From contig NZ_VMSB01000001.1 in the NCBI RefSeq assembly GCF_009858245.1, positions 2,981,623 to 3,045,622 of the forward strand: 64,000 bases of DNA, given 5' to 3'. Positions within the stretch are counted from its first letter, which is position 1. Each line of letters opens with the position of its first letter. Below the pieces are notes generated by a model. It saw only the letters and a program-made list of their open reading frames with translations. It searched no databases and was not told the DNA's origin. This DNA comes from Ornithinibacter aureus (GTDB lineage Bacteria > Actinomycetota > Actinomycetes > Actinomycetales > Dermatophilaceae). Of the stretch, positions 8,494 through 15,769 are shown piece after piece. The translations under genes were made by a program, and so were the position numbers.

Positions 8494-9207
8494 TCAGGCC
8501 TGGGGTGGCAGGCGCAGCACGTAGCCGACGCCCCGCTTGGTGTGGATGAGCGGGGGCAGACCCTCGATGTCGATCTTGCGGCGCAGGTAGGAGATGTAGG
8601 ACTCGACGATCCCGGCCTCGCCGCGGAAGTCGTAGTCCCAGACGTGGTCGAGGATCTGTGACTTCGACAGGACCCGGTTGGGGTTGAGCATGAGGTAGCG
8701 CAGCAGCTTGAACTCGGTGGGGCTGGTCTCGATGACGCGACCGGCGCGACGAACCTCGTGCGAGTCCTCGTCGAGTTCGAGGTCCTCGAAGGTCAGCACG
8801 AGGCTGTCCTGCTCGGCATCGCCCCGGGTGCGGCGCAGGACGGCTCGGATGCGCGCGACGACCTCCTCGAGGCTGAACGGCTTCGTGACGTAGTCGTCGC
8901 CGCCGACGGTCAGGCCCTTGATCTTGTCGTCGACGGAGTCGCGGGCCGTGACGAACACGATGGGCAGCTGGCGGCCCTGTTCGCGCAGCCGGCGGGTGAC
9001 GGTGAACCCGTCCATGTCGGGGAGCATGACGTCGAGGACGCACAGGTCGGGGTCGTGGGAGTCGGCCACGCGCAGCGCCTCGGTGCCGCTGGCCGCGGTG
9101 GCGACGTCGAACCCGGCGTAGCGCAGCGACGTCGCGAGCAGTTCGCGGATGTTGGGCTCGTCCTCGACGACGAGCAGGCGGGCCTCGGGCGTCGGGGTGC
9201 TGGTCAC
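8494..9207 (-). CDS. OmpR-family response regulator (MprA-like)
   Basis: A 237-residue regulator with a receiver domain (acidic pocket VVEDEPN, phospho-acceptor Asp in LCVLDVMLPDMDG near residue 57, Lys in VTKPFS) and a C-terminal winged-helix DNA-binding domain ending in IHTKRGVGYVLRLP, the OmpR/PhoB signature. The GTG at 9207 is the only plausible start close to the receiver domain. Three 7-bp repeats spaced by 11 bp begin 23 bp upstream and are a likely autoregulatory site. Together with the kinase and HtrA protease this forms an MprA-MprB-PepD-like module. Confidence 0.93.
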   Translation of the reverse strand: MTSTPTPEARLLVVEDEPNIRELLATSLRYAGFDVATAASGTEALRVADSHDPDLCVLDVMLPDMDGFTVTRRLREQGRQLPIVFVTARDSVDDKIKGLTVGGDDYVTKPFSLEEVVARIRAVLRRTRGDAEQDSLVLTFEDLELDEDSHEVRRAGRVIETSPTEFKLLRYLMLNPNRVLSKSQILDHVWDYDFRGEAGIVESYISYLRRKIDIEGLPPLIHTKRGVGYVLRLPPQA

Positions 9208-9229
9208 GGGGTCAGTCTGGCGCGTGATC

Positions 9230-9258
9230 CTGTGAGTTCGCTGGACATCGGCTGAACT
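9230..9258 (-). promoter_or_regulatory. Three direct repeats with 11-bp period upstream of the response regulator
   Basis: CTGTGAG (9230), CTGGACA (9241) and CTGAACT (9252) start exactly 11 bp apart, each 7 bp with a 4-bp spacer. OmpR/PhoP-family regulators bind tandem repeats of this geometry, one helical turn apart. The position 23-51 bp upstream of the regulator's GTG suggests that the regulator binds its own promoter. Binding is an inference. Confidence 0.55.
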
Positions 9259-9304
9259 CGATGGCCGCGATGGGGTGCTTGCCGCCGAGCCCGGCCCGGC
9301 GAGC

Positions 9305-9413
9305 GCAGGAGTTCGATCCAGACGCAGCACTTCGATTCGGACGCAGCACTTCGATTCGGACGCAGGAGTTCGGAGCGCGACCGGTAATTGCTGCGTGCGA
9401 TCTGAACTTCTGC
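9305..9413. repeat. Head-to-head 19-bp repeat array (array 2)
   Basis: Four forward units start at 9305, 9324, 9343 and 9362, exactly 19 bp apart; two are identical GCAGCACTTCGATTCGGAC, the others are variants. After a centre reading CCGGTAATTGC comes one reverse unit GTGCGATCTGAACTTCTGC at 9395-9413. The same unit family with the same centre occurs at 36089-36235. The array fills most of the gap between the response regulator start and the end of the Pro/Tyr-rich membrane gene. Confidence 0.85.
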
Positions 9414-9432
9414 GTTCAGATGCGCCTGATCG

Positions 9433-10173
9433 TCAGTACGAGCTGTCGTACTCGTAGTCGGAGTAGCCGCCGTCGTCGAACCAGCCTGCTGAGCCGGCCG
9501 CGAAGAAGCCGATCGCCGCCAGGACGGCAAGCGCCACGCAGATGCCGAAGGCGATCCAGCCGTACTTGGCCATCTTCGCCGATTGCACCGGGTCGCTCGA
9601 CTGCTTGGACAGCGCGATGATGCCGAAGATCAGCGAAGGGAGGGTGATCAGGCAGCAGGACAGGGCGCCGATCGCGGAGATGATCGTCAGGGCCAACGCG
9701 CTGCCGTTGGTCTGAGGAGCCGCTGCGTACGGCCCCGGGCCATAGCCCGGCTGGGGCTTCCCGTAGGCCGGGGGAGCACCGTACGGGTCCGGCTGCTGCC
9801 CGTACGGGGATGCCGGCTGGCCGTACGGGGTGGGCTGGCTCCCGTAGGCAGGGGGTTGGGCGTAGGGGTTGGCCTGCGCGCCGTAGGCAGGGGGCTGCGC
9901 GTACGGATCGGTCTGCTGACCGTAGGCGGGAGGCGGACCGTAAGCCGGGGGCTGCCCGTAGGCGGGTGGCTGCTGAGCGTCGTACGGCGAGGGCGGAGCC
10001 TCGGCCGACGCAGGGGGAGCCTCGTACGGTGAGGGCTGCGCCACCTGGGGGGCCGGTGCGTCGGGCGCCGGGTCGCTGGACGGTGACTCGGGTGCGGGTG
10101 CCGACCACCCGGCATCCGAGGGTGCCGTCGGGTCCATCGGAGTGTCCTGCGGCCGATCCGTGCTGTCGCTCAT
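9433..10173 (-). CDS. Pro/Tyr-rich protein with C-terminal membrane domain (DUF4190-like)
   Basis: A 246-residue protein. Residues about 1-165 are low-complexity, with many PPAYG and PYGQ type repeats, and residues about 170-230 hold two hydrophobic helices (ALTIISAIGALSCCLITLPS and IAFGICVALAVLAAIGFFAA) around a short loop GIIALSKQ. This is the common actinobacterial layout of DUF4190-type membrane proteins with a disordered cytoplasmic tail. No enzymatic motif is seen and the role is unknown. The ATG at 10173 starts the acidic MSDSTDRPQ segment. Confidence 0.75.
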   Translation of the reverse strand: MSDSTDRPQDTPMDPTAPSDAGWSAPAPESPSSDPAPDAPAPQVAQPSPYEAPPASAEAPPSPYDAQQPPAYGQPPAYGPPPAYGQQTDPYAQPPAYGAQANPYAQPPAYGSQPTPYGQPASPYGQQPDPYGAPPAYGKPQPGYGPGPYAAAPQTNGSALALTIISAIGALSCCLITLPSLIFGIIALSKQSSDPVQSAKMAKYGWIAFGICVALAVLAAIGFFAAGSAGWFDDGGYSDYEYDSSY

Positions 10174-10284
10174 CGTTGTCCCTCGAGTCCTGCGTCGTCC
10201 CCCAGCGACACCGGATGGCGCGCCGAGACGAGGGTAGAGCGTGCGGGCGTCGCCACGAAGCGTGCGGCGTGTCAGGATCGGCGG

Positions 10285-11223
10285 GTGAGACTTCCGCTGC
10301 CGCAGGTCGAGCCCGACGCAACCCTGCCCGACTCCGTGACGATCTACGAGGTCGGGCCACGAGACGGCCTCCAGAACGAGTCGTCGGTGGTGCCCGCGGA
10401 GGTGAAGGCCGAGTTCGTGCGCCGCCTGGCCGGCGCGGGTCTGGGCACGATCGAGACCACGTCGTTCGTCGACCCCCGCTGGGTGCCGCAGCTGGCTGAT
10501 GCCGAGGAGGTGCTCGGCCTGCTCGACGAGCAGGGGCGCGGTGCGCAGCGACCCGTGCTCGTGCCCAACGAGCGTGGGCTGGACCGGGCGCTGGCCGCGG
10601 GTGTGGGGGCGGTCGCGGTGTTCGGCAGCGCCACCGAGACGTTCGCCCGCAAGAACCTCAACCGCAGCGTCGAGGAGTCGCTGGCCATGTTCGCGCCGGT
10701 CGTCGAGCGTGCTCGGGCCGAGGGGCTGTGGGTTCGCGGCTACGTCTCGATGTGTTTCGGCGACCCGTGGGAGGGCCCCGTGCCGGTGGAGCAGGTCGTC
10801 GAGGTGTGCCGGCGACTGATGGACCTGGGCTGCGACCAGCTCTCGCTCGGCGACACGATCGGGGTCGGCACGGTGGGCCATGTGCACCGGCTGCTGGCGG
10901 GGTTGGATGCCGTGGGCATCACCGTTGACCGCGTCGGGGTGCACTTCCACGACACCTACGGGCAGGCGCTGTCGAACACGCTGGCGGCACTGCGGGAGGG
11001 GGTCACCGTCGTCGACGCCGCCGCGGGGGGGCTCGGGGGCTGCCCGTACGCCAAGTCCGCGACGGGCAACCTCGCCACGGAGGACCTCGTGTGGGCGCTC
11101 GATGGCGCTGGGGTACACACCGGCGTCGACCTCGATGCACTGGTGGCCACCAGTGCGTGGATGGCCGGACACCTCGGCCGGCCGTCGCCCTCGCGGGTCG
11201 TGCGTGCCCTCACCGGCGCCTGA
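10285..11223 (+). CDS. mvaB: Hydroxymethylglutaryl-CoA lyase
   Basis: A 312-residue TIM-barrel lyase that would split HMG-CoA into acetyl-CoA and acetoacetate, the last step of leucine breakdown. Visible family motifs are the N-terminal EVGPRDGLQNE metal/substrate motif (about residue 20), the MCFGDPWEGPV loop, LGDTIGVG, the metal-binding VHFHDTYGQALSN (His-x-His near residue 217) and the flexible G-loop GLGGCPYAKSATGN carrying the catalytic Cys. The start is GTG at 10285. No other leucine-catabolism genes adjoin it. Confidence 0.93.
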   Translation: MRLPLPQVEPDATLPDSVTIYEVGPRDGLQNESSVVPAEVKAEFVRRLAGAGLGTIETTSFVDPRWVPQLADAEEVLGLLDEQGRGAQRPVLVPNERGLDRALAAGVGAVAVFGSATETFARKNLNRSVEESLAMFAPVVERARAEGLWVRGYVSMCFGDPWEGPVPVEQVVEVCRRLMDLGCDQLSLGDTIGVGTVGHVHRLLAGLDAVGITVDRVGVHFHDTYGQALSNTLAALREGVTVVDAAAGGLGGCPYAKSATGNLATEDLVWALDGAGVHTGVDLDALVATSAWMAGHLGRPSPSRVVRALTGA

Positions 11224-11326
11224 CCTGCTGAGGTGTCCCGGTGCACGGCCTCGACTGTGATGTGAACTGCCTGTGAGTCTGTGCTGAGGTCGGGACTTTC
11301 GCTGCCTGCGGGTGGTTCATGGCGGT

Positions 11327-12061
11327 ATGAGTGACCCGGCCGCCCCCGCCCCCCAGCCCGGCTCTGCACCTGTGAGTCCGCCAGCACCTGCGCCCGACCC
11401 GAGCTCGCACGGGTGGTTCGCCCGGGCGGCGTCCACGACCGGGGGCCAGGTCGCCCTCGTGCTGGGTGCCGTGTTCACGACCCTGCTGCTGGTGACGGGG
11501 GTTGGTCTGGCGACCGCGGCGGTCGTCGGCGGCGTCCTGTACGCCCACGGCGACGATGGGCGGATGCCGGTGTCTGATCGTGGACCCGGTCAGGGCAAGG
11601 GGCTGGCGCTCGGTCACGACAAGCAGCGGGGGATGGGTCGCGGGGACGACCAGGGCCAGGGCCGGGGCGAGGCCGAGGGCGCACCGGGTCGCGGGAACGG
11701 CAACGGCAAGGGTGGCCCCGGCGCCGGGCAGGGTCAGGGCAACGGCCGTGGAGCGCCCGGCATGGGCAACGGCATGGGGATGGGGCGGCAGGGCCTGGGC
11801 GCGCCGGACGTGCTGCACGGGGAGTTCACGACGAACGTCACCGGCACCCCGACCGTCATGGTCGTGCAGTCGGGTCAGGTCACGGCGTACACCGCCGGCA
11901 AGAGCCTCACGGTCAGGAGTTCGGACGGCTTCGAGGCCACCTACGCCCTGGACGAGGCCGTCGCCTCGATGCGTGGCGCGGCCGACCTCGCGGCGGGAGC
12001 CCAGGTGCAGGTCATCGCAGCCAAGGAGGGGATGAAGGTCACTCGCCTGTCGGTGGAGTGA
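11327..12061 (+). CDS. Gly-rich membrane-anchored protein of unknown function
   Basis: A 244-residue protein: proline-rich cytoplasmic start (about 1-35), one membrane helix (about 45-70, VALVLGAVFTTLLLVTGVGL), a long Gly/Asn/Gln/Met-rich stretch (about 85-160, with GQGNGRGAPGMGNGMGMGRQ) and a C-terminal small beta-like domain (about 165-244, resembling DUF5666-type domains). I do not recognise a function. The upstream 100 bp carry repeated CTGTGA words (11255, 11271) like the site before the response regulator, so it may belong to that regulon. The 3' end overlaps the convergent MFS gene by 23 bp. Confidence 0.7.
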   Translation: MSDPAAPAPQPGSAPVSPPAPAPDPSSHGWFARAASTTGGQVALVLGAVFTTLLLVTGVGLATAAVVGGVLYAHGDDGRMPVSDRGPGQGKGLALGHDKQRGMGRGDDQGQGRGEAEGAPGRGNGNGKGGPGAGQGQGNGRGAPGMGNGMGMGRQGLGAPDVLHGEFTTNVTGTPTVMVVQSGQVTAYTAGKSLTVRSSDGFEATYALDEAVASMRGAADLAAGAQVQVIAAKEGMKVTRLSVE

Positions 12062-13337
12062 GGCCGTTGACCTCGGGGGTGATGCGGCGCTCGAGCGCCA
12101 GCGCCAGCAGGGCGACGACCGCGAGGCAGGCGATGAGCAGGCCGATGAACACCCCGGCGAGCTCGCGGTCCAGCAGCACCCCGGCGACGATGGGCGCCGT
12201 GATGGCCCCGCCCTGGAACGCCCCCGATGACACCGCGTTGAACCGTCCGCGATCCCGGTCGCTGGCGAGGTCGTTGACGATCGCAGGCACGGTGGGTTGC
12301 AGCATCGTCTCGCCGAGGCCGAAGAAGACGTGGAACACGATGACCCCGGCAGCCGCTGCGAGCGTTCCGGCGACCAGGCCGGTGGCGCCGAGGATGAGCC
12401 ACGCCGCCGCCCACAGCGCCACCAACCCCAGGAAGACCCGCGTGCGGCGACGGCCGTCGATGATCCGCAGCACGAGGAACTGCATGCCCACGATCACTGC
12501 GGTGTTCGCCGCGAACGCCAGGCCGATGGTGCGCGTCGACACCTCGCTGACCTCGCGGGCGAAGGCCGGGAACCCAGCCTCCATCTGGCCGTAACCGACG
12601 AAGCTCGACAGGAACGTCAGTGCGGTGATCCACACGACCGCGGGGTTGCGCAGGATCGTCAGATAGCTGACGCCGGGCGCGTCGGATGCCGTGTCCTGTG
12701 GGCCGCTGTGCGCGCCGGCCGGGGGTGGGCCGCCGGTTCGTCGCAACGGCCCGAGGAGCAGGGCGATGGGGATCAGCATGCAGGCAGCGTCGGCAAGGAA
12801 GATCGCCGTGAAGGTCGCAGGGCGGTCGACGTCGGTGAGGAAGCCGCTGAGCACCCCACCGATGCCGATCCCGAGGTTGACCAGGGCGAAGTTGATGCCG
12901 AAGAACTGGGTGCGCAGGGGACCGGAGACGATGCTCGAGGTCAGGGCGTTGAAGCCGGGCCAGCCGATGCCGAAGCTGATGCCGATCAGGGTGAACGCGG
13001 CGACGAAGGCCGGCACCGAGGTCGCGAAGGCCAGGATCACCGCCCCGACCAGCTGGGCGAGGTTGCCCCAGATCACCATGACGCGAGAGCCCAGACGGTC
13101 GATCAGGGCACCGACCGGGCCGGTCACGACGAGTGCGACCCCGGCGATGAGGCTCATCAGCAGCCCGGCCACATCGAGCTCGATGCCGCGCACCTCGTGC
13201 ACGTAGATGATCGTGAACGGCAGGGTCATCCCCCGGCCGAGCGTCGAGATCGCGGTGGTCGAGAGCAGCCACCGCCCGGGAGTCGGGAGCGACTCCCAGA
13301 AGCCCCGCAGGGTGAGGCGCGAGGCGGTGGTGTCCAT
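12039..13337 (-). CDS. MFS transporter
   Basis: A 432-residue major facilitator with 12 predicted helices in two halves. The motif-A equivalents are GALIDRLGSRVMVIWGN (about residues 70-86) and the second-half counterpart near RIIDGRRRTRV. It is probably a drug or metabolite efflux protein of the MDR type, but the substrate cannot be read from sequence. The ATG at 13337 is chosen because the preceding 31 in-frame codons look non-coding and the protein begins with a typical short cytoplasmic tail. No regulator adjoins it. Confidence 0.85.
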   Translation of the reverse strand: MDTTASRLTLRGFWESLPTPGRWLLSTTAISTLGRGMTLPFTIIYVHEVRGIELDVAGLLMSLIAGVALVVTGPVGALIDRLGSRVMVIWGNLAQLVGAVILAFATSVPAFVAAFTLIGISFGIGWPGFNALTSSIVSGPLRTQFFGINFALVNLGIGIGGVLSGFLTDVDRPATFTAIFLADAACMLIPIALLLGPLRRTGGPPPAGAHSGPQDTASDAPGVSYLTILRNPAVVWITALTFLSSFVGYGQMEAGFPAFAREVSEVSTRTIGLAFAANTAVIVGMQFLVLRIIDGRRRTRVFLGLVALWAAAWLILGATGLVAGTLAAAAGVIVFHVFFGLGETMLQPTVPAIVNDLASDRDRGRFNAVSSGAFQGGAITAPIVAGVLLDRELAGVFIGLLIACLAVVALLALALERRITPEVNGLTPPTGE

Positions 13338-13533
13338 GGCGCACACCGTGCCATGACGCGGTGACAGCGGCGACCGGGTTTCCTGAGCGACCACACAAGG
13401 CCCCGCGAAACCACGCGACGCACACGGCATCCGGGCGTTCGATCAACGCAGGCGCGCGGGAGGGTGGGGACCGGTTAGCCTTGAGGTTGCGCCCGCTCGG
13501 GCGTTCTCCGCGATCTGGACAATGAGGTGGACC

Positions 13534-13932
13534 GTGCCGACTGGCAAGGTGAAGTTCTACGACGCCGACAAGGGTTTCGGCTTCGTCGCCGGCGACTCCG
13601 GCGAGGGTGACGTGTTCGTCCCGTCGAGCGCACTGCCCCAGGGCGTGACCGGCCTCAAGGGCGGTCAACGCATCGAGTTCAGCATCGCCGAGGGCCGGCG
13701 CGGCGCCCAGGCCCTGTCCGTGCGGCTGCTCGACCCCACGCCCTCGGTGGCGGACAACCGTCGAGTGGCCGGGCGCAAGCCCGCCGACGAGATGGTCGTC
13801 ATCGTCGAGGACGTCATCAAGCTGCTCGACTCGGTCTCCGAGGGGCTGCGCCGCGGCCACTACCCCGACAAGGCCCACGGCAACAAGATCGCCCAGGTGC
13901 TGCACGCGGTGGCGGGCGACCTCGAGCTGTGA
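13534..13932 (+). CDS. Cold-shock domain protein with C-terminal extension
   Basis: A 132-residue protein whose first 65 residues are a cold-shock OB-fold: KVKFYDADKGFGFV (RNP1) and GDVFVPSSAL (RNP2), which bind single-stranded nucleic acid. Residues about 75-132 form an extension, ADEMVVIVEDVIKLLDSVSE and beyond, shared with long actinobacterial CspA-type proteins. I choose the GTG at 13534 (VPTGKVKF) behind an AGGTGG sequence over the ATG at 13522. Its TGA overlaps the GTG of the DUF3027 gene by 4 nt, so the two are translationally coupled. Confidence 0.9.
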   Translation: MPTGKVKFYDADKGFGFVAGDSGEGDVFVPSSALPQGVTGLKGGQRIEFSIAEGRRGAQALSVRLLDPTPSVADNRRVAGRKPADEMVVIVEDVIKLLDSVSEGLRRGHYPDKAHGNKIAQVLHAVAGDLEL

Positions 13933-14681
13933 GCACCGCGGTGAAGTCGGCCGTGAAGACGGACGCGACGCTCGCGGCGGCGGTCGAGACCGCGCGCGAG
14001 GCGGCCGTGTCGATCGCCGAGGCAGATGCCGTCGGCGCCCACCTCGGCATGGAGATGGTGCAGGACCGGGTCGCCACTCACTACTTCGAGTGTGCCGCCC
14101 TGGCCTACCGCGGGTGGCGCTGGGCGATCACCGTTGCCCGGGTGCCCCGCTCGAAGACCGTGACGGTCAGCGAGACCAACCTCGTGCCCGGCGAGGAGTC
14201 GCTGCTGTCTCCGCAGTGGCTGCCCTACGCCGAGCGGCTGGCCCCGGGTGACGTCGGCCCCGGTGACGTCACCCCGCTCATTGCCGATGACCCGATGCTC
14301 GTTGCCGGGTTCGAGGCCACGGGCGACGACGACGTCGACCAGGTCGCGATCTGGGAGCTCGGTCTCGGTCGTGCTCGTGTGCTGTCCGCCGAAGGGCGTG
14401 AGGCGGCGGCGCGCCGCTGGTACGAGGGGGAGTCGGGGCCGAGCGCGCCGATCGCCGTCAAAGCACCGGCGCCGTGTTCGTCGTGCGGGTTCTTCGTGCC
14501 GATGGCCGGCGCCCTGCGTTCGGTCTTCGGGGTCTGCGCGAGCGAGTGGTCCCCCTCGGACGGTCGTGTCGTCAGCCTGGACCACGGCTGTGGCGCACAC
14601 TCCGAGGTCGACATGGACGCTCCCGAGCCCGAGCGGGTCACTGCGCCGATCCTCGATGACTTCGAGCTCGACCCCGTCTGA
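13929..14681 (+). CDS. DUF3027 family protein
   Basis: A 250-residue protein matching DUF3027, an actinobacterial family of unknown function that typically sits next to this cold-shock gene. Features: an N-terminal helical part, HYFECAALAYRGWRWAITVA (about 55-75), and a two-cysteine CSSCGFFVP motif (about 182-190) with a later CASEW and HGCGAH, together resembling a zinc-ribbon. The GTG start overlaps the previous stop. A strong palindromic region follows the stop codon. Confidence 0.85.
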   Translation: MSTAVKSAVKTDATLAAAVETAREAAVSIAEADAVGAHLGMEMVQDRVATHYFECAALAYRGWRWAITVARVPRSKTVTVSETNLVPGEESLLSPQWLPYAERLAPGDVGPGDVTPLIADDPMLVAGFEATGDDDVDQVAIWELGLGRARVLSAEGREAAARRWYEGESGPSAPIAVKAPAPCSSCGFFVPMAGALRSVFGVCASEWSPSDGRVVSLDHGCGAHSEVDMDAPEPERVTAPILDDFELDPV

Positions 14682-14695
14682 CGGCCACTCAAACA

Positions 14696-14757
14696 GTCGA
14701 GAGTAGGCGAATCGCCGCGAGCCCTGTGGGGCGCGCGGCGATTCGCCTACTCTCGAC
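14696..14757. terminator. 24-bp perfect inverted repeat between convergent genes
   Basis: The 24-nt arm at 14696-14719 is repeated exactly as its reverse complement at 14734-14757, with a 14-nt loop. The arm itself contains the smaller palindrome GGCGAATCGCC. It lies between the convergent DUF3027 and DUF2530 genes, so a bidirectional terminator is likely, but a perfect 24-bp stem is longer than usual and may be a mobile repeat. Confidence 0.7.
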
Positions 14758-14808
14758 GGGAGGGGTGGGCGCGACGGGAGGGGTGGGCGCGACGGGAGGG
14801 GTGAGCGG
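14755..14808. repeat. Three tandem 18-bp repeats
   Basis: GACGGGAGGGGTGGGCGC occurs at 14755-14772 and 14773-14790, and a third copy with two changes (GACGGGAGGGGTGAGCGG) at 14791-14808. The array bridges two hairpins. No coding role is seen. Confidence 0.85.
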
Positions 14809-14831
14809 ATGCCGTGCCACGGCATCCGCTC
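14803..14831 (-). terminator. 13-bp stem hairpin downstream of DUF2530 gene
   Basis: GAGCGGATGCCGT and ACGGCATCCGCTC form a perfect 13-bp stem with a 3-nt loop, ending 4 bp before the DUF2530 stop codon. Position and stem strength fit a terminator for that gene. Both arms contain the octamer GGATGCCG/CGGCATCC that is over-represented in the window. Confidence 0.65.
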
Positions 14832-14835
14832 TCGG

Positions 14836-15102
14836 TCACGTGGGGTCGTCGACGCCCTGGGTGCGGCTGACGTACCACCAGGCGAAGGCGCCGAGCCCCA
14901 GCCCGCTGACACAGGCCCAGGGCCACCACGAGCGCTCGCCCGTGTGCAGATCCGGGACGAGCAGGGTGACGACGAGGGCAACCGCCCAGATCGCGGTGCC
15001 GACGAGGACGATCGTGCGGGTCGGCACGATGAGCGGGTCAACCGGCGCGGACTTCCCGAGAGGGGTCGCGCGCTGCTCGGGAGCCGGGTCCGTCGGGGTC
15101 AC
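14836..15102 (-). CDS. DUF2530 small membrane protein
   Basis: An 88-residue protein with two hydrophobic helices (about 33-50, VLVGTAIWAVALVVTLLV; about 62-80, WPWACVSGLGLGAFAWWYVS) separated by a short loop. This matches DUF2530, a small actinobacterial membrane family of unknown function commonly found near DUF3027 and a MarR regulator. The promoter region is shared with the divergent marR gene and contains two 34-bp palindromes. Confidence 0.85.
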   Translation of the reverse strand: MTPTDPAPEQRATPLGKSAPVDPLIVPTRTIVLVGTAIWAVALVVTLLVPDLHTGERSWWPWACVSGLGLGAFAWWYVSRTQGVDDPT

Positions 15103-15131
15103 CCGCCCACTGTAACCGCGGTCCCGCGTGT

Positions 15132-15165
15132 GTACCGAGATCGACCAATAGGTCGATGTAGGTAC
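15132..15165. promoter_or_regulatory. 34-bp nested palindrome, copy 2
   Basis: Arms GTACC...GGTAC and ATCGACC...GGTCGAT are symmetric about a central AATA (TATT on the other strand), 34 bp overall. It lies between divergent DUF2530 and marR. Its centre is exactly 44 bp from that of the next copy. It is a probable operator for the adjacent MarR-family regulator, inferred from position. Confidence 0.65.
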
Positions 15166-15175
15166 GGAGGAGGGT

Positions 15176-15209
15176 GTACCCCGAGTGACCTATTGGTCGG
15201 TGTGGGTAC
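15176..15209. promoter_or_regulatory. 34-bp nested palindrome, copy 3
   Basis: Arms GTACCC...GGGTAC and GACC...GGTC are symmetric about TATT, again exactly 34 bp, ending 68 bp before the marR ATG. Both copies are followed by a GTACGGAG sequence. Two operators four helical turns apart would fit cooperative binding or looping by a dimeric repressor. Confidence 0.65.
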
Positions 15210-15277
15210 GGAGGGAATGGTTAGCGCAGGTAATGAGTTTGGGTAAGTATCTGACTTCCCTGTCTGAGGAGACCTCC

Positions 15278-15769
15278 ATGAGCCCCATCACCGCTCCGGT
15301 GGCACCCTCGTCGACGCAGACCTCCCCGACCGCGGCACCCCGGCCGATGACCCGCGCCCAGCGCGACCGGCTCACCAGTGACCTGCGGATGGCCTGCATG
15401 CGGATCGCCCGTCGGGTGCGCTTCGAGAGCGACGCCCTCGTGGCGCCGCACCAGTTCTCCGTACTCGTCCGGCTCGAGGAGCGGCCCAGCACCCCCAAGG
15501 ACCTCGCCACCATCGAGAAGGTCAGCGCCCCGAGCATGACCCGCACCGTCAACGCCCTCGTCGACCTCGGGCTCGTCGCCCGCGCCGACGACCCCACCGA
15601 CGGTCGCCAGGTCATCCTGTCGCTGACCCCGGCCGGTCTGGAGACCATCAAGGAGACCCGCCGCAGGCGCCACCAGTGGTTCGCCAGCCGGCTCGAGACC
15701 CTCACCGACGACGAGCGCGCCCTGTTGGTGCAGGCCACCGCGCTGCTGGAACGGGTGGCTGCCGAATGA
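15278..15769 (+). CDS. MarR-family transcriptional regulator
   Basis: A 163-residue protein with the MarR winged helix: dimerising helix DRLTSDLRMACMRIARRVRF, recognition-helix region KVSAPSMTRTVNALVDLGLV and the basic wing RADDPTDGRQVILSLTPAG. It starts at ATG 15278 behind GAGGAG. Its TGA overlaps the ATG of the downstream MFS transporter by 4 nt, the usual repressor-exporter operon. It probably controls its own operon through the two 34-bp palindromes upstream; the inducer is unknown. Confidence 0.93.
   Translation: MSPITAPVAPSSTQTSPTAAPRPMTRAQRDRLTSDLRMACMRIARRVRFESDALVAPHQFSVLVRLEERPSTPKDLATIEKVSAPSMTRTVNALVDLGLVARADDPTDGRQVILSLTPAGLETIKETRRRRHQWFASRLETLTDDERALLVQATALLERVAAE

Noticed and set aside
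9305-9413. CRISPR array (also considered for 36089-36235 and 1708-1790)
   Set aside because: The 19-bp units are contiguous without spacers, drift in sequence and switch orientation at a centre; no cas genes are nearby.
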